A DNA stretch of 64,000 nt from Actibacterium sp. XHP0104 (GTDB lineage: Bacteria; Pseudomonadota; Alphaproteobacteria; Rhodobacterales; Rhodobacteraceae): contig NZ_JAOWLE010000010.1 of NCBI RefSeq assembly GCF_025751515.1, positions 1 to 64,000 on the forward strand, written 5' to 3'. The first letter of the stretch is position 1; every line of letters begins with the position of its first letter. The translations under genes were made by a program, and so were the position numbers. The notes beneath the pieces were generated by a model that was not told the DNA's origin, made no database searches, and was given only the letters and a program-made list of their open reading frames with translations. Positions 8,781 through 17,578 of this stretch are shown piece by piece.

Positions 8781-9294
8781 GGCGCAGCGCCCCCAGGTTT
8801 GATTTCGAGGGGAAAGAAATGGCCACGACAGAGCGGATAAATCCGGCAAAAGCCTGAAGCGCGATCAGGCCCGCGGCCACAACCAGCACAAGTTTTACAG
8901 GCCAGAGCGGATGCGCCAGCGCACTGTCGTCGCGCTCGGACCACAGCAGGGCTTCCTGAAAGAAGTTCCAGCCCTCGTATGTCAGGGCCGAGGTCCAGAT
9001 CAGCAAGAACGCATAGTTCACCGCATCAAAGAACGCCAAGGCGCGCGGCCCCCGGTTCGTCAGCAAAAGATCGACCCGAACATGCCCGCCGCGCAGCAAG
9101 GTATAGGCGCCGATCAGAATGAAGTAGGACGCGAATATGCGTTGTGTGTATCCGTGCGCCCAAACGGTTGGGTTGCCGAATGCATAGCGTGACACGACTT
9201 CCCAGACGAGAATCGCTGCGCCGATCCAGACGACGTAGCTGACGGCGCGACCTGCCAACAGGTTTAACCTGTCGATCCATAACAGAATATTCAT
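8770..9294 (-). CDS. TRAP transporter small permease, DctQ family
   Basis: A 174-residue protein with four hydrophobic helices, the size and layout of DctQ subunits. The sequence WEVVSRYAFGNPTVWAHGYTQ is characteristic of the family. It is the first gene of the reverse operon, and its 5' side faces the TetR-type gene across about 150 bp containing a perfect inverted repeat, so transporter expression is plausibly controlled by that regulator. Confidence 0.9.
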   Translation of the reverse strand: MNILLWIDRLNLLAGRAVSYVVWIGAAILVWEVVSRYAFGNPTVWAHGYTQRIFASYFILIGAYTLLRGGHVRVDLLLTNRGPRALAFFDAVNYAFLLIWTSALTYEGWNFFQEALLWSERDDSALAHPLWPVKLVLVVAAGLIALQAFAGFIRSVVAISFPSKSNLGALRHES

Positions 9295-9319
9295 TGCTCC
9301 TCCCCGAGCAAAACCGAAA

Positions 9320-9355
9320 CGTCATACGCGTTTTGGCTTTGAAATTTGTATGACG
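9320..9355. promoter_or_regulatory. inverted repeat in the TRAP/TetR divergent promoter region
   Basis: CGTCATAC at 9320-9327 is repeated in inverted orientation as GTATGACG at 9348-9355, separated by 20 nt, inside the AT-rich gap between dctQ and the TetR-type gene. The spacing puts half-site centres 28 bp apart. An operator for the TetR protein is the likeliest role; this is inferred from position and symmetry only. Confidence 0.5.
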
Positions 9356-9446
9356 CTTATGGTTTTTGGAAACAAACAACTTGTCAAACATAAAATTTCG
9401 ATCCAATTTAGATACTGGATTACGAAATTCATTTCTGGAGGTGACG

Positions 9447-10124
9447 GTGGTTAGTGCTAAACGGGCCGGGTCTTACAACGTAGCCACACGGGGCAACCTG
9501 CTTGATGCAGCCGAGCATCTCTTTGCCGAAAGGGGCTATGAAGCGGTCACTCTGAAAGAGATTGCAGAGGTCGCCAGCGCCAATGTCGGTCAGATCGTAT
9601 ATCACTTTGGTCAAAAAGACGAGCTGATCAAAGAGGTCGTGTTGAGGCGCGCGGGTTTGATCAGCGACGAACGTTTGCAGTTGTTGGATTCGTATGAGCG
9701 GCTGGTCGGTCTGAATAAGGTCGAGCTAGAACCGGTCGTGCGCGCGTTTCTTGACCCCTACTTTGCCAAGCTGAAAAGCGATGATCCGGGTTGGCGGTGC
9801 TATGCCTTGTTCATCGGGCGCAACGTGTGGGATGCAAAGCTGTCGCAAGCGATCAGCGAAGGTTTCAACCCCACGGCGCATCGCTATATCGAAGCGATCC
9901 GTCGCGCCGTTCCGACGCTGACCAAGGTTGATGGCGCCCGTGCCTTTCAGTTCCTGCTGGCTGGGCTTTACGGGTCAACAACCAACGACAGTCGGATCAA
10001 TGGCCTGCTGGGCGATGACAGCCTTTCGGCCGATTATGACGGTTATCAAGAGATCCTGATTCCCTATGTCGTGGGTGGTATAAAATCCATCGGCGACATG
10101 CGTGCCGCCGCGGCCTGGGCCTAA
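9447..10124 (+). CDS. TetR family transcriptional regulator
   Basis: A 225-residue regulator. The first 60 residues form the TetR DNA-binding domain (NLLDAAEHLFAERGYEAVTLKEIA, then ANVGQIVYHFGQKDELI); the rest is the variable ligand-binding and dimerisation part. The frame opens further upstream at a TTG, but a GGAGG at 9437-9441 sits five bases before the GTG at 9447, which I take as the start. It is divergent from the TRAP operon and precedes the acyl-CoA ligase by 20 bp in the same direction, so it probably governs both uptake and CoA activation of one substrate, perhaps sensing a CoA ester. Confidence 0.85.
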   Translation: MVSAKRAGSYNVATRGNLLDAAEHLFAERGYEAVTLKEIAEVASANVGQIVYHFGQKDELIKEVVLRRAGLISDERLQLLDSYERLVGLNKVELEPVVRAFLDPYFAKLKSDDPGWRCYALFIGRNVWDAKLSQAISEGFNPTAHRYIEAIRRAVPTLTKVDGARAFQFLLAGLYGSTTNDSRINGLLGDDSLSADYDGYQEILIPYVVGGIKSIGDMRAAAAWA

Positions 10125-10144
10125 GCAGGGGCCGGGGTCGAAAC

Positions 10145-11551
10145 ATGGCGCACCTGACGCAAGCACCTGATCTTCATGATGCAATCATGCATGGCACCGG
10201 CGGTGGCATCCATGATGACTCGGGTCATGTGCCGATGTCGGTGCTGCAAGACAAGATCGCGCAGGTCAGCCGCCTTCTTGGCCAGAATGGCGTGGCCCCT
10301 CATGAGCCCGTTCTGGTGCCGGTACGCGGCTGCGCCGAGGATGTCGCCGGTATTCTGGGCGTGATCGGTGCCGGTGCCGTGGCGGTGCCGGTTCATCATG
10401 ATTCGAACATGGCGGATCAGGTCCGGGCCGTGACGCGGGCCCGGTTCGTGATTGGCGCAGGCCCTGTCGGCGAGGCCGGTCAAACGGGCCTGACGCGTAT
10501 ATCGGATACCGCCCCGCCCGCTCGGCCGCTGCTTGACGGTGCGGCCATCATCACCTTCACGTCCGGCTCTACCGGCGCGCCCAAGGGGGTCGTGCTTTCG
10601 CGCAAGCGGCTGAATGCCAAGCTTTTGGCAATCAGGGCATTCACCCAGATGAAACCCGCCCCAACCGCCATCGTGCCACTGCAACTGCTGTTCAGTTTCG
10701 GCCAATGGGCGACGTTCCTGCCGTTGATGCTGGGCGGTACGGTTCATATGACGGGCCGGTTTTCGACGGATTGGGCCGCGCGGGTGATGGGCGCGGCAGA
10801 TTTCGACTATCTGGCGGCTGTGCCGACCATGCTGCGGCTGATGCTGAATACGATCCGCACGGACCATGCCTTTGATGTTCTGGCGGGCGGCGAGGTTGTG
10901 GATGCCACTCTTCGTCAGGCCGTGCTGCGATCCTGGCCGCGGGCAACCATTCAAAGCATCTATGGCCTGACCGAAACGGGCACCTGCGATTTGTTCCGAC
11001 GCGACATTGCGCCAGATCGCGGGGATGACAGTCTGGGCCATGTTACGCCGGGGGTCGAAGTCTCTGCCGAGCCCGGTACCGGGCAGCTGATGATCCGCAG
11101 CCCCTATGCGATGCTGGGGTATCTGGATATGCCCGAGCTGACGGGTTCGACGCTGGTCGATGGCTGGATCAAAACCGGCGATCAGGCAGAGATACTGCCC
11201 TCTGGCGAGGTGGTTCTGAAGGGCAGAATCAAAGAACTGATCAACCGCGGGGGCAACAAGATTTCGCCGCTCGAGGTCGAGGCGGCTTTTCGTGAGCACC
11301 CGGATGTGGCTGCCGCGCTGGCGGCCTCGGTGCCTGATGACGTATTCGGCGAGGCGATTCACCTGCTGATCATTCGATCGGGCGCTTCGACGGTTTCCGG
11401 TCAGGAACTGATCGATTGGGCGCGGTCCAGGCTGGATCGGTTCAAGCTGCCCGATGCGATCCATTTTGCCGAAAGCCTGCCGACCGGGCGCACCGGAAAG
11501 GCGGATCGTGCCGCGCTCAGAGAGCTGATCACGGGGGGCGCGGTGTCATGA
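10145..11551 (+). CDS. class I adenylate-forming acyl-CoA synthetase
   Basis: A 468-residue AMP-binding enzyme. The phosphate loop TFTSGSTGAPKG lies at residues 137-148; further on are IYGLTETG (core motif), GWIKTGD, GRIKELINRGGNKISP and the catalytic C-terminal lysine in PTGRTGKADR. It should activate a carboxylic acid to the acyl-AMP and then the CoA thioester. At 468 residues it is shorter than the second ligase here, with a compact N-terminal region like MenE- or short acyl-CoA ligases. Directly after the TetR gene, it probably forms the first step for the acid brought in by the TRAP system. Confidence 0.85.
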   Translation: MAHLTQAPDLHDAIMHGTGGGIHDDSGHVPMSVLQDKIAQVSRLLGQNGVAPHEPVLVPVRGCAEDVAGILGVIGAGAVAVPVHHDSNMADQVRAVTRARFVIGAGPVGEAGQTGLTRISDTAPPARPLLDGAAIITFTSGSTGAPKGVVLSRKRLNAKLLAIRAFTQMKPAPTAIVPLQLLFSFGQWATFLPLMLGGTVHMTGRFSTDWAARVMGAADFDYLAAVPTMLRLMLNTIRTDHAFDVLAGGEVVDATLRQAVLRSWPRATIQSIYGLTETGTCDLFRRDIAPDRGDDSLGHVTPGVEVSAEPGTGQLMIRSPYAMLGYLDMPELTGSTLVDGWIKTGDQAEILPSGEVVLKGRIKELINRGGNKISPLEVEAAFREHPDVAAALAASVPDDVFGEAIHLLIIRSGASTVSGQELIDWARSRLDRFKLPDAIHFAESLPTGRTGKADRAALRELITGGAVS

Positions 11552-11792
11552 ACCACATAGAGGCGCGCCGCCGCCCGTCGGCTGCGCGGCCATTCACAAA
11601 CCAGACAAGGCGATCACCAACACGCGAGGTGCTGACATGGGGGTCAATGCGATGACTGACCACTAGCGAGCGAGCAAGTCACCAGATGCAGGGCCAGCAA
11701 GATCAGGCCCCAGGGGTGTCGGCAATACGGTTCAAGATACGTGGGTGTTTGGCGTCCGCGGCGGTCTTGGTCGTCTAAGTTCAGGAAATAAA
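11552..11792 (+). other. gap between the two ligase genes
   Basis: A 241-bp spacer, long compared with the tight packing around it. A 35-codon frame from 11549 to 11655 is Arg/Pro-rich and shows no family features, so I do not call it a gene. The last bases carry AGGA before the next ATG. Confidence 0.4.
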
Positions 11793-13409
11793 ATGAAAAG
11801 TACGATGCAAATGGGCGACCTTGGGGTCGCGCGAATCCTTAGGCGTGCCTTGCGCAGCGGTGCAGGCACGCAGGTTGTGCGTAATGCAGAACACGGTGTC
11901 GAGTTCGACAACCTGCAAAACTGCGCCCGCCGGGCCGCGCGGTTGGGGCGTGCTTTGCAGGCCCGCGGGCTGCAAGTTGGCGACCGGGTTGCCACCTTTT
12001 GCGCGACGACCGGCGGGCATTTCGAGGCCTGCCTGGGTGTTCCGGCCTTTGGGTTCGTTCTGCATCCTCTGAATATCCGAATGTCGGATTCCGATCTTGC
12101 CGACATGGTGGTCGAGAATGAAGACAAGGCGCTGATCCTTGATGCCGGGCTGGCCGAGAGGTTCAAGACCCTGGCCCCGCTGCTGGCGGAAACGCGGGTG
12201 CGGCTGATCCTTGTGGCGGGCGCGACCAAGCCAAAGCTTGAGCTGCCCAGTGGCATCGAGGTCATGCGCTATGCGGATTTCATCGCGGGCGCGGCTTTGC
12301 CCGATCCGGCGGACATTCCCGATATCCAAGAGCATCTGGCCGCCACGATATGCCATACGGGCGGAACAACCGGCCGCCCCAAGGCCGTGGCGTATTCGCA
12401 TCGTTCCTTGTGGTTGCAGGCTCTCAACCTGTGTCTGGCCGATACCTTGGCGATCGGCCGGTCTGACACTGTGTTGCCGGCTGTGCCTTTCTACCACGTG
12501 AACGGCTGGGGGCTTCCTTATGCATGCGCGATGGCGGGGGCGGGCATTGTCTTGCCGGGGGGGTCGTTTCGCTCTGACGTTCTGGTTGAGCTGATCGAAA
12601 AGGCCGGGGTGACGATTGCCGCCGGTGTGCCGACAATCTGGACCGATCTCTTGGCCCATATGTCCGAGGCCGAACTGGCGCTGGCCCCTAGCTTGTCTCG
12701 CATTGCCACGGGAGGGGCGGCGGTTCCCGCACGTCTGAGCAAGGCGCTGGCAGAGCGCGGCATAGAAACCTTTCAGGCCTGGGGGATGACCGAGACCTCG
12801 TCGATGTCGGTCATCGGAGTGGCGCAAGAGACTGCCGCGCATGGTCCGCTGGGGCATCCGGTGCCGGGGCTCGAGATCCGCACGGTGGGTGAAACCGGCG
12901 CGGCCTTACCGATGGGCGGTGCCGAGGCCGGAGAGGTGCAGGTGCGCGGGCCGACCGTTATCGCCCGCTATCTTGGCGCGAGCGAAGCTGCGGCGAATGC
13001 CAGCGGCTGGGTTGCGACCGGTGATATTGGCACTATCGACCACAACGGGGCTCTGACCCTGACGGACCGCCTGAAGGATGCGATCAAATCGGGTGGCGAG
13101 TGGATTCCCGCCGGCCCTCTGGAAGACGCGATCTGTGCCCTTGGATGGGTGCGCGAGGCCGCGGTGATTGCCCGGCCCGACCCCCGCTTTCAAGAACGCC
13201 CCTTTGCCGTGATTGCGATTGACCCCGCCCATTCCATGGATGCGGCCGAGCTGGGCAATCATCTGCGCAACACGGTGCCCGGTTGGTGGGTGCCTGACCA
13301 ATGGTGCGTCGTCGACGCCTTGCCGCGCACGACCCTGGGCAAGCCCGACAAACGCCAACTGCGCGACATGCTGGCCAAGGGGCAGCTGCCAATAACGCAC
13401 GGCACATAG
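11793..13409 (+). CDS. long-chain-fatty-acid/DmdB-like acyl-CoA ligase
   Basis: A 538-residue AMP-binding enzyme with the phosphate loop CHTGGTTGRPKAV at residues 187-199, the YHVNGWG segment, AWGMTETSS, and GWVATGDIG followed by LKDAIKSGGEWI. The final lysine motif is in RTTLGKPDKRQL. Size and sequence style fit the medium-chain group that includes methylmercaptopropionyl-CoA ligase DmdB, but the substrate cannot be fixed by eye. The ATG at 11793 has AGGA eight bases before it; the longer frame adds unrelated residues. It is followed 48 bp later by a crotonase, with a GGAGAGG ribosome site, suggesting one operon. Confidence 0.88.
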   Translation: MKSTMQMGDLGVARILRRALRSGAGTQVVRNAEHGVEFDNLQNCARRAARLGRALQARGLQVGDRVATFCATTGGHFEACLGVPAFGFVLHPLNIRMSDSDLADMVVENEDKALILDAGLAERFKTLAPLLAETRVRLILVAGATKPKLELPSGIEVMRYADFIAGAALPDPADIPDIQEHLAATICHTGGTTGRPKAVAYSHRSLWLQALNLCLADTLAIGRSDTVLPAVPFYHVNGWGLPYACAMAGAGIVLPGGSFRSDVLVELIEKAGVTIAAGVPTIWTDLLAHMSEAELALAPSLSRIATGGAAVPARLSKALAERGIETFQAWGMTETSSMSVIGVAQETAAHGPLGHPVPGLEIRTVGETGAALPMGGAEAGEVQVRGPTVIARYLGASEAAANASGWVATGDIGTIDHNGALTLTDRLKDAIKSGGEWIPAGPLEDAICALGWVREAAVIARPDPRFQERPFAVIAIDPAHSMDAAELGNHLRNTVPGWWVPDQWCVVDALPRTTLGKPDKRQLRDMLAKGQLPITHGT

Positions 13410-13457
13410 TGCCGTCGAAAGCACGACAAACCACTGTTTCAAACAAAGGAGAGGAAC

Positions 13458-14270
13458 ATGAGCGTTGTAGAGACGAAAATCGAGGATGGTATCGGCTGGA
13501 TCACGCTGAACCGTCCCAAAAAGCTGAATGCGCTGGCGGCCGAAGTGGTGGCCGGTGCCCGTCAGGCCGTGGCGGATATGGAGAAGAACGACGATGTGAA
13601 GGTCATCGTTCTTCGCGGCGCCGAGGGTAATTTCTCGGTCGGCTATGACATTGCGCAAGAGGTCGAAATGGGCCTGGCCCGCCCCGAAGACTGGCATGCC
13701 GCCCTGTCGAACAATGTTGGTCTCAGCATGGCCGTCTTTTCCTGCACCAAGCCGACGATCGGTGCGGTCGATGGCTGGTGTCTGGCAGGGGCCTGCGAGC
13801 TTGCCATGGCCTGCGACATGATCATCGCGACGGATCGGGCAAAGTTTGGCGAACCCGAGATCCGTTTCGGCTCGGGGCCGGTTACGCTGTTGATGCCGTT
13901 CATCCTGGGGCAGAAAAAAACCATGGAGCTGCTTTTGACCGGCGATACCGTGGACGCGGCGACTGCGCTTGAGATCGGTCTGGTGAACCGTGTCGTGGCG
14001 CCCGAGGATCTGGAGGCGACCGTCAACACGCTGGCCCAGAAAATCGCCCTGACGCCTTTGGTGATCTTGCGCCTGACCAAGACCGCGCTGGTGCGCGCAT
14101 ACGAGGCCATGGGCCTGCGCACTGCCGTTCATGCCAATCTTGATATCGCGGCGACGCTGAATGCGGCGGAGGCGCCGGAGAAGGCGCAGTTCCAGGAACT
14201 GGTTCGCACCAAGGGTCTGCGCGAGGCGTTGAACTTTCGTGATGAGCGATATGGCAAGCTGACGGTGTAG
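13458..14270 (+). CDS. enoyl-CoA hydratase/isomerase family protein (crotonase 1)
   Basis: A 270-residue crotonase-fold enzyme beginning with the usual ITLNRPKKLNAL. The oxyanion-hole segment GWCLAGACELAMACD contains a glutamate (E114) and GEPEIRFG a second (E134), the two positions that act in water addition by hydratases, so hydratase activity is plausible. Substrate binding residues cannot be judged. It lies after two acyl-CoA ligases and before an acyl-CoA dehydrogenase, the gene order of a beta-oxidation-like route. A GGAGAGG precedes the ATG by 5 bases. Confidence 0.88.
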   Translation: MSVVETKIEDGIGWITLNRPKKLNALAAEVVAGARQAVADMEKNDDVKVIVLRGAEGNFSVGYDIAQEVEMGLARPEDWHAALSNNVGLSMAVFSCTKPTIGAVDGWCLAGACELAMACDMIIATDRAKFGEPEIRFGSGPVTLLMPFILGQKKTMELLLTGDTVDAATALEIGLVNRVVAPEDLEATVNTLAQKIALTPLVILRLTKTALVRAYEAMGLRTAVHANLDIAATLNAAEAPEKAQFQELVRTKGLREALNFRDERYGKLTV

Positions 14271-14290
14271 GCGCGCCTTTCGTTCTGATA

Positions 14291-14326
14291 TGCCGCCGCA
14301 CGGTGCTTTGATGCCATGCGGCGGCA
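14291..14326 (+). terminator. hairpin between crotonase 1 and acyl-CoA dehydrogenase
   Basis: TGCCGCCGCA at 14291-14300 pairs perfectly with TGCGGCGGCA at 14317-14326 across a 16-base loop and is followed by TTATA rather than a strong T run. It may terminate or attenuate transcription after crotonase 1. Confidence 0.45.
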
Positions 14327-14447
14327 TTATACATGTGGAATCCACCGGATTTGTCACTTTATGATATAAAATTGTCCCGCATAGAGATTGTTTCGGCCAT
14401 AGCTTCGTTCAAAATGGCAGAAAGAGACAAGATCAGGAGCGCATGGG

Positions 14448-16214
14448 ATGATCTATCACCCGCCAGTCAAAGACATTCTGTTCAATATCGAGCATCTGTC
14501 GCAATGGTCCGAGGTGTGTTCGGCGCCCTGTTACAGCGACATCGGCACCGAAGATGCGCGCGCCGCGCTGGAAGAGTTTGGCCGGTTCTGCTCCGAGGTG
14601 ATCGCGCCGCTGGCCATCACCGGGGACGAGACCAGCTCTAAGCTGGTCGATGGCAAGGTGGTGATGCCCGACGGGTACGAGGCCGCCTATGCGCAATTCG
14701 TCGAAATGGGCTGGCAAAGCCTGTCGCATTCTCCTGAATTCGGCGGCATGGGTCTGCCCCGCGCCGTTGGGGCCGCCGCCACCGAGATGATGAACGCTGC
14801 TGACATGAGCTTTGGCCTCTGCCCGCTGCTGACCGACGGCGCGATCGAGGCGCTGAGCATGAAGGGCAGCGACGAGCAAAAGGCTCTGTATCTCGACAAG
14901 ATGGTCACCGGCGAATGGACCGGCACCATGAACCTGACCGAGCCGCAGGCCGGCAGCGATCTGGGCCGCGTGCGCACCAAGGCTGTGCGCCAGGATGACG
15001 GCAGCTATGCCATCACCGGCACCAAGATCTTTATCACCTATGGCGACCACCCGATGTCGCAGAACGTCATCCACCTGGTGCTGGCGCGCACCCCCGGCGC
15101 CCCCGAGGGGCCCAAGGGGCTAAGCCTGTTCGTGGTGCCGAAATTCCTGGTGGCCGAGGACGGCGAGCCGGGCAAGCGCAACGCGGTCAGCTGTGTCAGC
15201 CTGGAACACAAGCTGGGTGTGCGGGCCAGCCCGACGGCTGTGCTGGAATTCGACGGGGCCAAGGGGTTTCTGGTCGGAGAGGAAAACAAGGGCCTGGGCT
15301 ATATGTTCGTCATGATGAGCGCCGCGCGCTTTTCCGTCGGCGTTCAGGGCGTGGCCGTGGCCGAGCGGGCCTATCAGCTGGCCCTGTCGCAGGCGCAAGA
15401 GCGGGTGCAAAGCCGCCCGGTCGATGGGTCTGTGAATGATGCGGTTGCCATCATCGCGCATCCTGATGTGCGCCGGATGCTGATGCGCATGCGGGCCCTG
15501 GTCGAGGGCGGGCGCGCGCTGGTTGCGGCCACCGCGGGCTGGCTGGACCTGGCTCATAACGGCCCCGAAGAGGCGCGCGCGGATGCCGATGCCATGGCCG
15601 AGCTGCTGGTGCCGCTGGTCAAGGGGCATTGCACCGAGCAGGCCGTTCAGGTGGCCTCGCACTGCATTCAGGTGCATGGCGGGATGGGGTTCATCGAGGA
15701 AACCGGCGTCGCGCGTCTTTATCGCGATGCGCGAATTCTGCCGATCTACGAAGGCACGACCGCGATCCAGGCCAACGACCTGCTGGGCCGCAAGGTGCTG
15801 CGCGATGGCGGTGAAACCGCCCGCCGGTTTGCCGACATGATCGCCGATACCGAGCAGAAGCTGCGCGGGGCCGGCAAGACCGCCACCGCCGTTGCGGCAC
15901 GCCTGCACGAGGCGCGCGAAGATTTCGAGGCCAGCCTCGAGTATCTGCTTGAAACCGCGCCGACCAACCCCAACGCCGCCTATGCCGGCAGCGTGCCGTT
16001 CCTGCTGTTGTCGGGCAATCTGGCCGCCGGCTGGCAGCTGGGCCGGGCGCTCTTGGCTGCGCAAGAGGCGCTGGAGCGTGGCGAAGACACGCAATTCATG
16101 CGCGACAAGATCGCCACCGCGTTGTTCTACGCCCATCACATCCTGCCCGACTGCACGGCCGAGCGCACGCGCATCACCCTGGGCGCGGCCAGCCTGATGG
16201 CTGCCGAAATCTGA
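14448..16214 (+). CDS. acyl-CoA dehydrogenase, large FadE5/DmdC type
   Basis: A 588-residue FAD enzyme. N-terminal, middle and C-terminal acyl-CoA dehydrogenase domains are visible (GTMNLTEPQAGSDLG, then ITGTKIFITYGDHP, then HGGMGFIEETGVARLYRDAR and PIYEGTTAIQANDLLGRK, whose glutamate is the usual catalytic base), plus the extra C-terminal domain that sets apart the ~590-residue group. That group includes methylthiopropionyl-CoA dehydrogenase DmdC of marine Rhodobacteraceae, but several paralogues with other substrates exist, one of them elsewhere in this window. Electrons go to ETF and then to the ETF-quinone oxidoreductase, also encoded here. A 177-bp gap with a hairpin separates it from crotonase 1. 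Confidence 0.9.
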   Translation: MIYHPPVKDILFNIEHLSQWSEVCSAPCYSDIGTEDARAALEEFGRFCSEVIAPLAITGDETSSKLVDGKVVMPDGYEAAYAQFVEMGWQSLSHSPEFGGMGLPRAVGAAATEMMNAADMSFGLCPLLTDGAIEALSMKGSDEQKALYLDKMVTGEWTGTMNLTEPQAGSDLGRVRTKAVRQDDGSYAITGTKIFITYGDHPMSQNVIHLVLARTPGAPEGPKGLSLFVVPKFLVAEDGEPGKRNAVSCVSLEHKLGVRASPTAVLEFDGAKGFLVGEENKGLGYMFVMMSAARFSVGVQGVAVAERAYQLALSQAQERVQSRPVDGSVNDAVAIIAHPDVRRMLMRMRALVEGGRALVAATAGWLDLAHNGPEEARADADAMAELLVPLVKGHCTEQAVQVASHCIQVHGGMGFIEETGVARLYRDARILPIYEGTTAIQANDLLGRKVLRDGGETARRFADMIADTEQKLRGAGKTATAVAARLHEAREDFEASLEYLLETAPTNPNAAYAGSVPFLLLSGNLAAGWQLGRALLAAQEALERGEDTQFMRDKIATALFYAHHILPDCTAERTRITLGAASLMAAEI

Positions 16215-16265
16215 CACCCCATTCGGTTTTGAATGGATCACGACATCTGAACGAAAGGCTGAACC

Positions 16266-17072
16266 ATGGCACTGGACAAGAAAGACCTGGAATACGAAAA
16301 CCTCGCGATCCGCGAGCATGGCGACGGGGTTGCTGTCGTAACCCTGAACCGCCCGACCAAGCGTAACGCTCTGGACGCCGCCACCATCGAAGAGCTGGTG
16401 ACCTTCTTCAGCTCGGCCCGTCAGATCGGCGTCAAAGCCGTGGTTCTGGCCGGTGAGGGCGAACATTTCTGCGCTGGTCTGGATCTGGTCGAGCACTGGA
16501 AGGCCGATCGCAGCCCCGAAGACTTCATGCATGTCTGCCTGCGTTGGCACGAGGCCTTCAACAAGATGGAATATGGTGGTGTGCCGATCATCGCGGCGCT
16601 GAAGGGCGCGGTTGTCGGCGGCGGTCTGGAACTGGCCAGCGCGGCGCATGTGCGTGTGATGGATCAGACCACCTATTTCGCCCTGCCCGAAGGCCAGCGC
16701 GGCATTTTCACCGGCGGCAGCGCGACGATCCGCGTGTCGGACATGATCGGCAAATACCGCATGATCGACATGATCCTGACCGGTCGTGTCTATCAGGGCC
16801 AAGAGGCCGTCGATCTGGGTCTGGCCCAGTATATCACCGAAGGTTCTAGCATGGACAAGGCGCTGGAGCTGGCCGAGAAGGTCGCCGCCAACCTGCCGCT
16901 GACCAACTTTGCCATCTGCTCGGCGATCAGCCACATGCAGAACATGTCGGGCCTGGATGCGGCCTATGCGGAATCCTTTGTCGCGGGCATCGTCAACACC
17001 CAGCCCGCTGCCCGCGCGCGGCTGGAGGCCTTTGCCGACAAAAGCGCCGCCCGCATCCGCCCCAACAGCTAA
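16266..17072 (+). CDS. enoyl-CoA hydratase/isomerase family protein (crotonase 2)
   Basis: A 268-residue crotonase. [13 protein letters not shown] opens the fold; [14 protein letters not shown] carries E122 and [14 protein letters not shown] carries E142, matching the catalytic glutamate pair of hydratases. The long hydrophilic tail ends in a helix with [22 protein letters not shown]. It follows the acyl-CoA dehydrogenase by 51 bp, with GAAAGG before the ATG, and the operon ends at a clear hairpin after it. The sequence is only loosely similar to crotonase 1, so the two should act on different intermediates of the pathway. Confidence 0.88.
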   Translation: MALDKKDLEYENLAIREHGDGVAVVTLNRPTKRNALDAATIEELVTFFSSARQIGVKAVVLAGEGEHFCAGLDLVEHWKADRSPEDFMHVCLRWHEAFNKMEYGGVPIIAALKGAVVGGGLELASAAHVRVMDQTTYFALPEGQRGIFTGGSATIRVSDMIGKYRMIDMILTGRVYQGQEAVDLGLAQYITEGSSMDKALELAEKVAANLPLTNFAICSAISHMQNMSGLDAAYAESFVAGIVNTQPAARARLEAFADKSAARIRPNS

Positions 17073-17097
17073 GGCGGATCACGTACGCACGATCAAG

Positions 17098-17119
17098 CAG
17101 GGCGCCTTTGGGCGCCCTG
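17098..17119. terminator. terminator between crotonase 2 and the SQR operon
   Basis: CAGGGCGCC at 17098-17106 pairs with GGCGCCCTG at 17111-17119 across a TTTG loop, followed by TTCGCGTTTC. It lies between two convergent transcription units and could serve both. Confidence 0.65.
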
Positions 17120-17127
17120 TTCGCGTT

Positions 17128-17577
17128 TCAGGCAGGGGCGCGTTCGGCAAAGCCTTGGGCCAGGGCCGTGAACGGCAACAGGATCGAGCCGTGGCGGGTG
17201 GGGAAATCGCGCGCGGCCACAAAGACCGCGTAATCGTGCCAGGGCTCTGCAAAGGTGATGTCGTCGGCGCCCTTCAACAGCCGGGCCACCGCCTCGCCCG
17301 TCTGTGCGATCTGTGGGGCGGTCAGGCCGGGGGCGGCGCGTGACACGATGCCCATCGAGGCCATGCCCAGCGTGCAGGCGCGGGCTTTCCAGCCCAGCTC
17401 TGTCACGGTGCCGTCGCGCAGGGTCATGTCGAGGGTCAACATCGAGCCGCAGACCGGGCTGCGGCAGGTGACGGTCACATCGGGCGCGCCAAGGCGACGG
17501 TCGTTGCGCACCCGGGCCGCAAGTTCCCGGATGCGCGGTTGATATAACGCCGCAAGCGCCGCGTCGGCCTGGGCCAC
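17128..17577 (-). CDS. NifU/IscU-like Fe-S scaffold homologue, degenerate ligand set
   Basis: A 149-residue protein of the IscU/NifU-N/SufU fold. Two ligand cysteines are kept: C43 in SPVCGSML and C68 in ARACTLGMASMG. The aspartate that normally follows CG in the scaffold motif is serine here, and the third cysteine, expected in the C-terminal R-x-K-C-type motif, is absent (RHGSILLPFTAL). It may therefore not assemble clusters in the standard way. It is the last gene of a reverse operon with a DUF1641 protein (1 bp away) and a sulfide:quinone-oxidoreductase-like flavoprotein, a context that points to sulfur handling. Confidence 0.75.
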   Translation of the reverse strand: MAQADAALAALYQPRIRELAARVRNDRRLGAPDVTVTCRSPVCGSMLTLDMTLRDGTVTELGWKARACTLGMASMGIVSRAAPGLTAPQIAQTGEAVARLLKGADDITFAEPWHDYAVFVAARDFPTRHGSILLPFTALAQGFAERAPA

Positions 17578-17578
17578 G

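Noticed and set aside
7293-8840. 515-residue forward frame across the TRAP large permease
   Set aside because: Antisense shadow: sequence is Asp/Arg/Gln/His-rich without any fold features, while the reverse strand codes a clear DctM protein.
11549-11655. 35-codon frame after the first acyl-CoA ligase
   Set aside because: Arg/Pro-rich, not preceded by a good ribosome site, no conserved pattern visible.
15120-16934. 604-residue reverse frame across the acyl-CoA dehydrogenase and crotonase 2
   Set aside because: It spans two real forward genes and has the typical Gly/His/Arg/Gln shadow composition of high-GC DNA.
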